Source of the DNA: Micromonospora sp. MW-13
Lineage (GTDB): Bacteria > Actinomycetota > Actinomycetes > Mycobacteriales > Micromonosporaceae
NCBI RefSeq assembly: GCF_003434305.1
Contig: NZ_QKKX01000062.1
Coordinates: forward strand, 39,250-103,249
Reading direction: 5' to 3'
DNA: 64,000 nucleotides
In this document: positions 48,916 through 57,028 of the stretch, one piece after another
Layout: each line of letters starts with the position of its first letter
Position numbering within the stretch: the stretch's first letter is position 1
Position numbers and translations under genes: made by a program
Notes under the pieces: generated by a model
What the model saw: only the letters and a program-made list of their open reading frames with translations
The model's database searches: none
What the model was told of the DNA's origin: nothing

Positions 48916-50457
48916 TCACCGGACGAGGCCGACGTCGCGGAACCGGACGGCCCGGTCGGAGCGGACCTGGTACCCGGTCACCTGCTTCGACCAGCCCTGC
49001 ACCACCTCGGGGTTGTACAGGTACAGGTAGCTGGCGTCGTCGACGATCTGCTTCGCGGCCTGGTCGTACGTGCGCTTGCGGGCCGCCGGGTCGGTCTCGG
49101 TCCGGCCGGCGTCGAGGAGCTTGTCGACGGCGGGGTTGCTGTACCCGTGGAAGTTGAACGTCGCGCCGGTGCGGTGCTGGGCGTAGTAGAACTCGTCCGG
49201 GTCGATGTTGCCGAGCCAGCCCAGCAGGAACGCGTCGAAGTTGCTCTTGCCCTGCTCGTCGAGCCACTGGGCGAAGTCGAGGGTACGGATCTTGACGGTG
49301 ATCCCGACGTCCTTGAGCTGGGCGGCGATCACCTGGGCGGCGGCGACCGTCTCCGGGTACTCGTTGGTCACCATCAGGTCCATGGTCAGCCCGCGCACGC
49401 CGGCCTGCCCGAGCAGTTGCCGGGCCTGCGCCGGGTCGTGCCGGTACGGCGCGTACTCGTAGTACCAGGAGCTGCCCTCGGGGATCGCGGTCTGGTTGGG
49501 TTTCGCCAGGCCGAACTTGGCCGCCTTGGTGATCGCCTCACGATCCAGGGCGAAGGCGATCGCCCGGCGCACGTTCAGGTCGTCGTACGGCTTGCGGCCC
49601 TGGTTGAGCGCCAGGTACCAGTAGTCGGTCGAGGACCGCGACTCGACGGTGACGCCGTCGCCCTGCTTCTTCAGCCCGGCGACCTGCTGGGGCGGGAGGT
49701 TGTCGGTCCACTGGACCTCGCCCCCACGCAGGTTCTGCAGGGCCACCGTGGGGTCCTTGACGAAGGTGAAGGTGACCCCGTCCAGCTTGGGCCGGCCACC
49801 CCAGTACGCGTCGTTGCGGACCAGCTTGACGCTGTCGCCGGAGGTGTAGCCGGCCACCGCGAAGGGCCCGCTGCCGACCGGCTTGGTCTTCACCGCCCCG
49901 GACTCGACATTGGACTTCTCGACGATCGCGACGCCCTTGAACCCGCCGAGGTTGGCCAGCAGGTTCGGGGTGGGCTTGCGCAGCGCGACGACCACGGTGG
50001 TCGGGTCCGGCGCGGTCACCGACCTCACGGTCTCGAACTTGTACGCCTGGTTCAGCTTCTCGGAGATGATCCGGTTGTACGAGTAGACGACGTCCTGCGA
50101 GGTCAGCGGCGAGCCGTCGGAGAACCGCACCCCCTCGCGGAGGGTGAAGGTCCAGGTGAGCTGGTCGTCGCTGGTGGTCCAGCTCGTCGCCAGCGACGGG
50201 CCCATGCGCAGGTCCGCCCCCGGCTCGACCAGGGTGTCGTAGACGTTCTCCAGCACCTGGAAGCTGTAATAGGCCGAGGTCCTGTGCGGGTCGAGCTGGT
50301 CCGGCTCCCCGCCGATGGCCGCGGCGAGCGTCCCCCCGGCTCCCCCGCCGCCCGGGTCACCGGTACCGCCGACGTCGACGCTCTCGCCGGAGCTGCACCC
50401 GGCTGCCGCGGTGAGCCCGAGCGCGAGCACCGCGCCGGCCAACCTGGATCTGGTCAT
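48916..50457 (-). CDS. Oligopeptide-binding lipoprotein of ABC transporter (family 5)
   Basis: A 513-aa binding protein. The signal peptide ends in a lipobox (LTAAAGC) followed by a Gly-rich linker. Family segments: LAAAIGGEPDQLDPHRTSAYYSF, LEPVYDTL-like LENVYDTLVEPG, WTFTLREGVRFSDGSPLTSQDVVYSYNRI in pieces, LNVRRAIAFALDREAI, and the closing YLYLYNPEVVQGW. It captures peptides or similar ligands. ATG 50457 has GGGAGGGGG upstream. Its first 101 nt overlap, in another frame of the same strand, the long 3' end of the TauE/SafE gene. Confidence 0.93.
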   Translation of the reverse strand: MTRSRLAGAVLALGLTAAAGCSSGESVDVGGTGDPGGGGAGGTLAAAIGGEPDQLDPHRTSAYYSFQVLENVYDTLVEPGADLRMGPSLATSWTTSDDQLTWTFTLREGVRFSDGSPLTSQDVVYSYNRIISEKLNQAYKFETVRSVTAPDPTTVVVALRKPTPNLLANLGGFKGVAIVEKSNVESGAVKTKPVGSGPFAVAGYTSGDSVKLVRNDAYWGGRPKLDGVTFTFVKDPTVALQNLRGGEVQWTDNLPPQQVAGLKKQGDGVTVESRSSTDYWYLALNQGRKPYDDLNVRRAIAFALDREAITKAAKFGLAKPNQTAIPEGSSWYYEYAPYRHDPAQARQLLGQAGVRGLTMDLMVTNEYPETVAAAQVIAAQLKDVGITVKIRTLDFAQWLDEQGKSNFDAFLLGWLGNIDPDEFYYAQHRTGATFNFHGYSNPAVDKLLDAGRTETDPAARKRTYDQAAKQIVDDASYLYLYNPEVVQGWSKQVTGYQVRSDRAVRFRDVGLVR

Positions 50458-51451
50458 GGACCGGTCCCCCTCCCGTGGTGGACCGGACGGGTTCGGGGGC
50501 CCTCGGGGCGCCGCGATCCGTCCCGTCCACCCTCGACGGCTTCCCACCACCATGCCCGTTTCGGACCGACTGCGAAACCTGGGGCGACGAAACCAGGGGG
50601 CGACGGAGCCGACGGCGCCCGGCGGTCAGGGCCACGGCGACGGCGACGGCGGCCACCGCCACGGCGGTCCACGGCCGCGGGTCGGTCCACAGCGGCCGAG
50701 GAACCTGCTGGGCGAGGACGAGCACGCCCATCACCACCACGAACCAGCCGAACGCCCGGCGCAGCAGGTCGGCGGGGAGCCGGCCGGCGAGCCGGCCACC
50801 GAGGACGCTGCCGGCGACGGCGGCGGCGGTCACTGCGGCGGCCAGGCCCCAGTCGACGGTGACGCTGGAGAGGTAGCCGGCCAGGCCGGCGAGGGACTTC
50901 ATCGCGATGACGACCAGCGAGGTGCCGACGGCGACCGGCATCGGCAGGCCGCCGAGCAGCGTCAGGGCCGGCACCACCAGGAACCCGCCGCCCGCGCCGA
51001 CGAGCCCGGTGACCAGGCCGACAACCGCCCCGTCGGCGAGCACCCGGGGCAGGGGCAGCGCGGGCGGCGCCGGCCGGTCCCCGGCGGTGCGCCGACCTCG
51101 GATCATCGCGACCGCGGTGGCGAGCATCATGCCGGCGAACCCGGTGAGCAGGACGCCGGCCGGGACGTACCCGGCGAGGCGGCCACCGGCGTACGCGCCG
51201 GCCATGCCGGCCAGACCGAAGACCAGGCCGGTGCGCCAGCGGACCCGGTGGGCGCGGGCGTGCGGCAGGACGCCCACGACGCTGGTCGCGCCGACGACGA
51301 GCAGCGAGGTGGCGATCGCCTCCCTCGCCGGCAGACCGGCGACGTAGACCAGCAGCGGCACGGCGAGGATCGACCCGCCCCCGCCCAGCAGCCCGAGGCT
51401 GACGCCGACGAGGACGGCCAGCCCGACGGTCAGCGCGAGGGTCGCCGTCAC
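50357..51451 (-). CDS. TauE/SafE-family sulfite/sulfur exporter with atypical C-terminal tail
   Basis: The first 270 residues form a typical TauE/SafE membrane protein: two halves, LAVLVGVSLGLLGGGGSILAVPLL and VVGLVTGLVGAGGGFLVVPALTLLGGLP in pieces, about eight helices. These export sulfite or other sulfur anions. GTG 51451 overlaps the rhodanese stop as GTGA. The reading frame then continues about 85 residues as an Arg/Gly-rich tail and stops at 50357, 101 nt inside the peptide-binding-protein gene; this tail looks like read-through and may reflect loss of an earlier stop. Part of the sulfide operon. Confidence 0.85.
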   Translation of the reverse strand: MTATLALTVGLAVLVGVSLGLLGGGGSILAVPLLVYVAGLPAREAIATSLLVVGATSVVGVLPHARAHRVRWRTGLVFGLAGMAGAYAGGRLAGYVPAGVLLTGFAGMMLATAVAMIRGRRTAGDRPAPPALPLPRVLADGAVVGLVTGLVGAGGGFLVVPALTLLGGLPMPVAVGTSLVVIAMKSLAGLAGYLSSVTVDWGLAAAVTAAAVAGSVLGGRLAGRLPADLLRRAFGWFVVVMGVLVLAQQVPRPLWTDPRPWTAVAVAAVAVAVALTAGRRRLRRPLVSSPQVSQSVRNGHGGGKPSRVDGTDRGAPRAPEPVRSTTGGGPVHDQIQVGRRGARARAHRGSRVQLRRERRRRRYR

Positions 51452-52047
51452 GGCCGCCGCCCGCCGGCCGCGCGCAGTCCCCGGGCGCCGCCGTCGGCGT
51501 CGCAGCGCGCGCCCCGGTTGTAGGGCAACCTGCCGAGCAGCAGGCCCATGGCGCAGGTGTTCGTCACGGCGGCGACGGTCAGCCCGGCGCCGACGAGGCC
51601 CGCGACCCACTTGAGCCCGGGCACGAACACCGAGGCGAGGACGCTGACCAGGACGATGGTGCCGGCGACGAGGCGGACCTGCCGCTCCAGGTCCCAGCGC
51701 GGACGGCCCTGCGCGACGGGGGCGTGCGCGGCCTGCCAGGCCAGCATGCCGCCGGCCAGGACCCTGAGGTTCCGCAGCCCTACCCCGGCCAGGGCCCGCT
51801 CGGCCTGGGCGGCGCGGGCGCCCGAACGACAGATCAGGACGACGTCCCCGTCGAGGTGGGCGCGCAGTTCCGCGCGGTGCTCGCGGAGCCGGTCGAGCGG
51901 CACGTTCTCCGCGCCGGGGATGTGCAGGCTCTCGAACTCGCCGGGGGTCCGGACGTCCAGCAGGCGGGGCGACCGGCCGGACTCGATCAGCTCGCGCAGG
52001 GTGGCGGCGTCGACGGTGGCGGCGCCATTGTGCTCGGAAACGGTCAT
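51448..52047 (-). CDS. Rhodanese-DUF2892 membrane sulfurtransferase (YgaP-like)
   Basis: A 199-aa protein: an N-terminal rhodanese domain (LLDVRTPGEFESLHIPGAENVP) with persulfidable Cys73 in the loop CRSGARA, then two hydrophobic helices (VAGTIVLVSVLASVF and VAGLVGAGLTVAAVT) with a downstream CAMGLLLGRLPYN, the DUF2892 unit. It moves sulfane sulfur at the membrane, as in E. coli YgaP. ATG 52047 follows GAGGAGAG. Sits between the persulfide dioxygenase and the exporter, with GTGA overlap to the latter. Confidence 0.9.
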   Translation of the reverse strand: MTVSEHNGAATVDAATLRELIESGRSPRLLDVRTPGEFESLHIPGAENVPLDRLREHRAELRAHLDGDVVLICRSGARAAQAERALAGVGLRNLRVLAGGMLAWQAAHAPVAQGRPRWDLERQVRLVAGTIVLVSVLASVFVPGLKWVAGLVGAGLTVAAVTNTCAMGLLLGRLPYNRGARCDADGGARGLRAAGGRRP

Positions 52048-52094
52048 CTCTCCTCGTTCGGGCTGGGCCGCCGGACGGCGGCGGGCACGGGACA

Positions 52095-52125
52095 CCCGGC
52101 CCGCGCCGGATCGGCGCGGGCCGGG
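52095..52125 (-). terminator. Stem-loop inside the sulfide operon
   Basis: CCCGGCCCGCGCCG (52095-52108) and CGGCGCGGGCCGGG (52112-52125) are exact reverse complements with a 3-nt loop, between the persulfide dioxygenase stop and the rhodanese start. It may attenuate transcription or stabilise the upstream message. Confidence 0.6.
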
Positions 52126-52157
52126 TTGCCGGGTGGTTCACTGCGGACGGGTCCACA

Positions 52158-52217
52158 CCGGGCGGATCGATGCCGGGCGCATCGATCCCGGGCGGATCGA
52201 TGCCGGGCGGGTCAGTC
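52158..52217. repeat. Four 15-bp tandem repeats
   Basis: Units CCGGGCGGATCGATG, CCGGGCGCATCGATC, CCGGGCGGATCGATG and CCGGGCGGGTCAGTC run from 52158 to 52217; the last unit contains the stop codon of the persulfide dioxygenase gene. Confidence 0.8.
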
Positions 52218-53612
52218 GGCCGGGGCCAGGACGACGCCCGCCGCCTCGGCCCGGTCGAACCGGTCGTCGACGACGACCACCTCGCGGCCGGCGTTGGCCA
52301 ACAGCGACGCGGCGACCGTGGCCCGGTAGCCGGAGCCGCAGTGCACCCAGACCGCGCCGCCGGGCACGTCGGCGAGCCGCCCCGGCAGCTCGGGCAGCGG
52401 GACGTGCACCGCGCCGTCGACGTGTCCGGCGCGCCACTCGTTGGTCATCCGGACGTCGAGGACCACGTCGGGGTCGGGCAGCCCGGCCGGGGTGCGGCCG
52501 GCACGGGCGGCGGCCAGCGCCGGAAAGTCGGCGGTACGCAGCTCGCGGAGCTGGCCCGGGCCGGCGGCCCACTGCTCGGGCTGCCCGGTGGCCTGGGCGG
52601 CGGGCCGGTCGATGCCGATGCGCACCAGTTCCCGCTGGGCGTCGGCGACCTGTTCGGGGGTCTCGGCGAGCAGGGTGATCGGGACGCCCCAGTCGATCAG
52701 CCAGCCGAGCCAGGTGGACATCGGCCCGTCGAGGCCGAGGCCGACGGTGCCGGCCAGGTGCGAGGCCGCGTACGCCCTGCGGTGGCGCAGGTCGACCACC
52801 CACTCGCCGGCGGCGATCCGGTCCCGCAGCCCGGCGGCGTCGGCGCGGGCCACCGGGGTGAGGTCGACCGGCGCGGGCCCGGCGGCGTTGGTGACGCCCA
52901 TGTGGGCGTAGTAGGCCGGGTACGCGTCGAGGCCGGCGAGGGTCTCGGTGACGAAGTCGTCGGCGGCGAGCCGGAGCACCGGATTGGCCGTCCTCTCCCG
53001 GCCGATGGTGGACTCGGGCGCGTCGGCCTGGCTGGCCGAACAGAAGCTGCCGAAGCCGTGGGTGGGCCACACCTGCGCGCCGTCGGGCAACAGGTCGGCC
53101 AGCCGCCGGGCCGAGGCGTGCTGGCGGTGGGCCAACTCGTGGGCGTGCCGCTGCCCGAGCAGGTCGGTGCGGCCGGTGGTGCCGAACAGCAGCGAGCCGC
53201 CGGTGAAGACGCCGACCGGCCGCCAGTCGCCGCCGGCCGCCTCGTCGAGGACGTACGACAGGTGGTGGAAGGTGTGCCCGGGGGTGGCGACCACGCGCAG
53301 CCGCAGGGCGCCGGAGACCGCGACCTCGTCACCGTCGGCCACCGGCGTCCGGTCGAAGCGGACGTCGTCGGCCGCGGCGACCAGGTGGCGCGCGCCGGTG
53401 AGCCGGGCCAGCTCCAGGCCGCCGGAGACGTAGTCGTTGTGCAGGTGCGTCTCCACCACGTGCGTGATCCGCACCCCCCGCTCCCCGGCCAGGTACAGGA
53501 CCCGGTCGATGTCGCGCTGTGGGTCGACCACGATCCCGACCCGCCCGTCGGAGGCCAGGTAGCTGCGGTCGCCGAGCGAGGAGGTGGCGAGCACGGACAC
53601 CTCAACGGTCAC
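52212..53612 (-). CDS. Persulfide dioxygenase fused to two rhodanese domains
   Basis: A 466-aa sulfide-detoxification enzyme. The N-terminal metallo-beta-lactamase domain has THLHND (His56, His58, Asp60), ATPGHT and FTGGSLLFG with GRTDLLG, and WPTHGFG, the iron ligands of ETHE1-like persulfide dioxygenases. A first rhodanese domain (VVDLRHRRAYAASHL) lacks the catalytic Cys; the second has it at Cys425 (VWVHCGSGYR). It oxidises glutathione-like or mycothiol persulfide to sulfite. GTG 53612 follows AGGGAG. It leads the operon with the YgaP-like rhodanese and TauE exporter, the latter removing the sulfite made. Confidence 0.92.
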   Translation of the reverse strand: MTVEVSVLATSSLGDRSYLASDGRVGIVVDPQRDIDRVLYLAGERGVRITHVVETHLHNDYVSGGLELARLTGARHLVAAADDVRFDRTPVADGDEVAVSGALRLRVVATPGHTFHHLSYVLDEAAGGDWRPVGVFTGGSLLFGTTGRTDLLGQRHAHELAHRQHASARRLADLLPDGAQVWPTHGFGSFCSASQADAPESTIGRERTANPVLRLAADDFVTETLAGLDAYPAYYAHMGVTNAAGPAPVDLTPVARADAAGLRDRIAAGEWVVDLRHRRAYAASHLAGTVGLGLDGPMSTWLGWLIDWGVPITLLAETPEQVADAQRELVRIGIDRPAAQATGQPEQWAAGPGQLRELRTADFPALAAARAGRTPAGLPDPDVVLDVRMTNEWRAGHVDGAVHVPLPELPGRLADVPGGAVWVHCGSGYRATVAASLLANAGREVVVVDDRFDRAEAAGVVLAPAD

Positions 53613-53632
53613 TGCGTTCTCCCTTCTCGAAC

Positions 53633-53656
53633 CGCTATACCCCGGGGGGTATAGCG
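53633..53656. promoter_or_regulatory. CsoR/CstR-type operator 1
   Basis: CGCTATACCCC, GG, GGGGTATAGCG form a perfect 11-bp-arm palindrome 21 nt upstream of the persulfide dioxygenase start. ATACCCC...GGGGTAT is the core bound by CsoR-family regulators, including the persulfide sensor CstR, which fits the operon's function. Confidence 0.75.
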
Positions 53657-53749
53657 ACGACACACCTCTGCGTCGGTTTCCCGAGGTGCGGTTACCCGCC
53701 AGCGCCGCCACTACGCGGCAGCGCCAACCACCCCACCCCGCACCCCACC

Positions 53750-53765
53750 ATACCCCCTGGGGTAT
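53750..53765. promoter_or_regulatory. CsoR/CstR-type operator 2
   Basis: ATACCCC-CT-GGGGTAT is a second palindrome with the same 7-nt arms as site 1, about 94 nt further upstream. No CsoR-family gene is in the window, so the regulator acts from elsewhere. Confidence 0.65.
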
Positions 53766-53818
53766 CCCCCCGCCACCCCCGCCCACCCCGCCCCACCCCG
53801 GCCCCGCCTCGCCCTGGC

Positions 53819-53872
53819 GATCAAGAGGTTTGCGTCGGAACCGGGGCGCGGCCTGACGCAAACCTCTTGATC
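53819..53872. repeat. Dispersed palindromic repeat, copy 2
   Basis: GATCAAGAGGTTTGCGTC (53819-53836) and its exact complement GACGCAAACCTCTTGATC (53855-53872) flank an 18-nt loop. The same core is degenerate at 31798-31866. REP-like element or terminator in the intergenic region 53613-54117, which has no gene. Confidence 0.8.
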
Positions 53873-54117
53873 ACCGTCGCCAGGCGCCGGGGTGGGGACG
53901 GCGTGGAGTCCGGCGGCCGGTGGTTTTGTCACACAACTGTCATGCAACTGGGAGATCCCCTCCAAAACCACGTAGCAGGGTTGCGGTTGCCCAGACGCCG
54001 CGGCGGCCCCGCACCCTCCGCCAGACGGTGACCGGCGGGTCGGGCCGGCGCCACCCCGAGGCCCGGTCGACGTCCGCCGGGCCCGACCATGGCAGCGGAC
54101 AACGAGAGGAATCCGGG

Positions 54118-54684
54118 ATGACCGTCGTACCGGACGATCACCTGATGACGCTGATCTGCGACGACTGCGGCGACAGCACCACCGGTCACGCCTGCGTGCT
54201 GCCCGACGCCGAGGTGGTCTGGACGCTGGTGTCCGAACACGGCTGGAGCGGCTCGCCCTTCGCCGTCGGCCCGCACCGCTGCCCGCCGTGCAGCATCGCC
54301 GGTTCGGAGGGCAGCCCCCAGCATGCCGGGGCACTCGGGACCGGCCAGGCCCTCGGGCTGGACCACGTCGACGACTGCGACCAGGTCACGGGCCGGGACG
54401 AGAACGCCCTACGCGCCGCGCTCGACGACACGGTCGAGTTCGACGGGCGGGCCGTCGTGGACCTGCACGGCGTGGAGCAGATCGACTCGACCGGTCTGGG
54501 CCTGCTGGTGCGGGCGCACCAGCAGGCCAGGAACCGGGGCGTCGTGCTGTGCCTCGCCGCCCCGTCCCGGTTCGTCCGCACCGTGCTGCACACGATGCGG
54601 CTCGACGGAGTGTTCCCGGTCTTCGACACCCAGCACGAGGCCCTGCTGGACCGCCCCCGACCCGCCCGCACCCCGGGGCGCTGA
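54118..54684 (+). CDS. STAS-domain protein with N-terminal cysteine/zinc-ribbon-like region
   Basis: A 188-aa protein. Residues 1-60 contain two Cys pairs, Cys14-x2-Cys17 (CDDC) and Cys55-x2-Cys58 (CPPC), suggesting a zinc ribbon. Residues about 85-180 are an anti-sigma-factor-antagonist-type STAS domain: AVVDLHGVEQIDSTGLGLLVRAHQ with the phosphorylatable Ser124. STAS proteins of this kind release sigma factors from anti-sigma partners. No anti-sigma or sigma gene is adjacent. ATG 54118 is supported by GAGAGGA upstream. The zinc-STAS combination is unusual to my knowledge. Confidence 0.8.
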   Translation: MTVVPDDHLMTLICDDCGDSTTGHACVLPDAEVVWTLVSEHGWSGSPFAVGPHRCPPCSIAGSEGSPQHAGALGTGQALGLDHVDDCDQVTGRDENALRAALDDTVEFDGRAVVDLHGVEQIDSTGLGLLVRAHQQARNRGVVLCLAAPSRFVRTVLHTMRLDGVFPVFDTQHEALLDRPRPARTPGR

Positions 54685-54721
54685 AGCACCTAGCCCCGGG
54701 GCGGTGAACGCCGGCCCGCCG

Positions 54722-54763
54722 CCCCGGCGCCGGGTGGACCGCCCGGTCCGCCGGGCGCCGGGG
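54722..54763. terminator. Long imperfect stem-loop between STAS and nhaA genes
   Basis: CCCCGGCGCC (54722-54731) pairs with GGCGCCGGGG (54754-54763); the inner GGGTGGACC/GGTCCGCCG pairs except at two positions. Between convergent stops at 54684 and 54800. Confidence 0.7.
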
Positions 54764-54799
54764 ACCACCAGGCCGGGCGGGCTACGGATCCGGTCCGGC

Positions 54800-56155
54800 T
54801 CAGCGGCCCTCGGGCCGTCCGGACTCCCGCTGGTAGACGTCCGGCACCCCGTCGCGGTCGAGGTCGACGGTCTCGGCCTCGTGCACCCGCCGGTACAACC
54901 GGCTGCGGCCCCGCAGGATCACCGTGGCCAGTACGGCGGCGACCAGGGAACCGGTGAGCACCGCCACCTTGACGTGGCCGTCGCGCTCGCTGCCCAGGCC
55001 GAAGGCCAGTTCCCCGATCAGCAGCGAGACGGTGAACCCGATCCCGCCCAGCAGCGCCAGGCCGAGAACGTCGAGCCAGTTCAGCCCCTCGTCGAGGTCG
55101 GCCCGGGTGAACCGGGACACGAGCCAGGTCGCCAGCATGATGCCGATCGGCTTGCCGAGCACCAGGCCGACGACGATGCCGAGCGCCGCCCGGTCGGTCA
55201 GGGCGGTGGCCAGCCCGGCAAGGCCGCCGACGGTGACGCCGGCGGACAGGAACGCGAAGACCGGCACCGCGACGCCGGCCGAGAGTGGACGGAACCGGTG
55301 CTCGAAGTGCTCGGCCAGCCCCGGGCCGCCCTCCGGACCGCCGCCGGCCTCGCTGCGCAGCACCGGCACGGTGAAGGCCAGCAGCACGCCGGCGACGGTG
55401 GCGTGCACCCCGGACTCGTGCACCAGCGCCCAGGTCACCGCCGCCAATGGCAGCAGCAGCCACCAGGAACGCACCCGGCGCCGCACCAGCAGGCCGAAGA
55501 CCGCCAGCGGGACCAACGCGCCCAGCAGTGGCCCGACCGCCAGGTCGGAGGTGTAGAACACGGCGATGATGACGATGGCCAGCAGGTCGTCGACCACGGC
55601 CAGGGTGAGCAGGAACGTGCGCAGCGCCGAGGGCAGGAACCGGCCGACCACGGCGAGCACGGCCAGGGCGAAGGCGATGTCGGTCGCGGTCGGGATCGCC
55701 CAGCCCTTCGCGGCCCCATCGCCGGCGATCATCCAGTAGAGGGCTGCCGGCACGAGCACCCCGCCCACTGCGGCGGCCACCGGCACCGCCGCGCGGCGCG
55801 GGTCGCGCAGGTCCCCGGCGACGAACTCGCGCTTGAGCTCCAACCCGGCGACGAAGAAGAAGATCGCCAGCAGGCCGTCGGCGGCCCAGGTGGCGAGGCT
55901 GAGGTCCAGGTGCACCGCCGCCGGGCCGAACCGGAGGTCCCGCAGCGCCTGGTACCCGTCGGACCAGGGCGAATTCGACCAGATCAGGGCCAGCAGGGCC
56001 CCGGCGAGCAGCAGCGCCCCGCCAACCGTCTCCTTGCGCAGGATCGCCGAGATGCGACTGGTCTCACCCCACGAGCGGCGGGCGAACAGGCTGGTACGGC
56101 GCCGGGGGGCGTCGGGCACGGGGGGCTCCTCGTCGGCAGGGGTCGCGTCATCCAT
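54800..56155 (-). CDS. nhaA: Na+/H+ antiporter NhaA
   Basis: A 451-aa antiporter. Family landmarks: FFFVAGLELKREFVAGDLRD, WAIPTATDIAFALAVLAVVG with Asp159, and LAVVDDLLAIVIIAVFYTSDL with the ion-binding pair Asp189/Asp190; HESGVHATVAGVLLAF follows. About eleven helices. It exchanges Na+ for H+ at alkaline pH. The C-terminus is longer than usual and ends with DLDRDGVPDVYQ, which resembles a calcium-binding loop. ATG 56155 is chosen; a GTG at 56179 would add eight residues. Confidence 0.93.
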   Translation of the reverse strand: MDDATPADEEPPVPDAPRRRTSLFARRSWGETSRISAILRKETVGGALLLAGALLALIWSNSPWSDGYQALRDLRFGPAAVHLDLSLATWAADGLLAIFFFVAGLELKREFVAGDLRDPRRAAVPVAAAVGGVLVPAALYWMIAGDGAAKGWAIPTATDIAFALAVLAVVGRFLPSALRTFLLTLAVVDDLLAIVIIAVFYTSDLAVGPLLGALVPLAVFGLLVRRRVRSWWLLLPLAAVTWALVHESGVHATVAGVLLAFTVPVLRSEAGGGPEGGPGLAEHFEHRFRPLSAGVAVPVFAFLSAGVTVGGLAGLATALTDRAALGIVVGLVLGKPIGIMLATWLVSRFTRADLDEGLNWLDVLGLALLGGIGFTVSLLIGELAFGLGSERDGHVKVAVLTGSLVAAVLATVILRGRSRLYRRVHEAETVDLDRDGVPDVYQRESGRPEGR

Positions 56156-57028
56156 CGCCGACCAGACTTCCCGGCACACCAGGAGTCCAACGCTATCCTG
56201 CCAGGCCCGGGGACGCGACGGCGGAGGCGGTCACCCCGCCGCCGGCTGCCCGCCGGCACCACGTCGCAGGCTGCCAGACGGGCACGACCTATCCATGCTG
56301 ATGGATGTACCTGAGCCGGACATGATCGGGCGCCGGGCAGCCTCGATCGGCACCCCCGCCAGTCACGTCCTCCGGAGGAACATGTCCATGAGAACGAAGA
56401 TCGGACTGCTGTGCGCCGCGCTGGTGGTCGCCGTGGCCCTGCGGGCGCGGCGAAGGCCCACCCGCCACCCGCGTCGCCCGTCCCGGGACCGAGGGCGGTG
56501 CGGGACGGCGTGCCCGTGGCTCGCCGGCGGGCGGGCCGTCCCGGCGCCTCGGACGGTCGTCCCGCCCCCGGCCGATCTTGTCGATCCGGACGGCCGACGC
56601 CGCCCGGCCCGGCGATCCGCCCCGGCAGCCGAGTGGCATTCGTCTTTCGCCGGTCGGGGCGGGGCCCACCGACGCTTGCGCCGGCACGGCCGGCCGATCG
56701 ATGTGCCCCGCCGCCCACTACGGCAGCCTTCCTGGCGGGAACACGACTCCCCCTTCCGCGGCGCCCGCCGCCGACCCATCGTGAATGCAGCGACGGGAAC
56801 GCGGGCCCAGCGGGTGTCCACAGTGGGGTCCGGGTCCCCCGTCCCGACCCCCTCCCCGGGGCCCGGGTTCCCGTCGCGCGGTCCCATCGCGACGGGAACC
56901 CGGGCACCGGCCGGAGAGAAACGCGGTGGCCGGAGAGAAACGCGGTGGCCGGCCGCTCCGGACGGGAAGGGCCCGGCGGAGGCCCGGTCCGGGTCTCCGC
57001 CGGGTCGCGGTCCGACGGGCGACGCCCG
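56156..57028. other. Gene-poor 0.87-kb region with a possible decayed secreted-protein start
   Basis: No convincing gene. At 56382 ATG with GGAGG 3 nt upstream of the CATG opens MSMRTKIGLLCAALVVAVAL, a good signal-peptide start, but the frame then turns Arg-rich; the +1 frame continues AGAAKAHPPP, a plausible cleavage site, so a frameshifted remnant is possible. The rest is GC-rich repetitive sequence. Confidence 0.4.
56919..56956. repeat. 19-bp direct tandem duplication
   Basis: GGCCGGAGAGAAACGCGGT occurs twice head to tail (56919-56937, 56938-56956) in the gene-poor region. Confidence 0.85.

Noticed and set aside
52158..52217. 15-bp repeats as a CRISPR or origin iteron
   Set aside because: Only four units, no spacers, and they overlap the 3' end of a gene; no replication gene is near.
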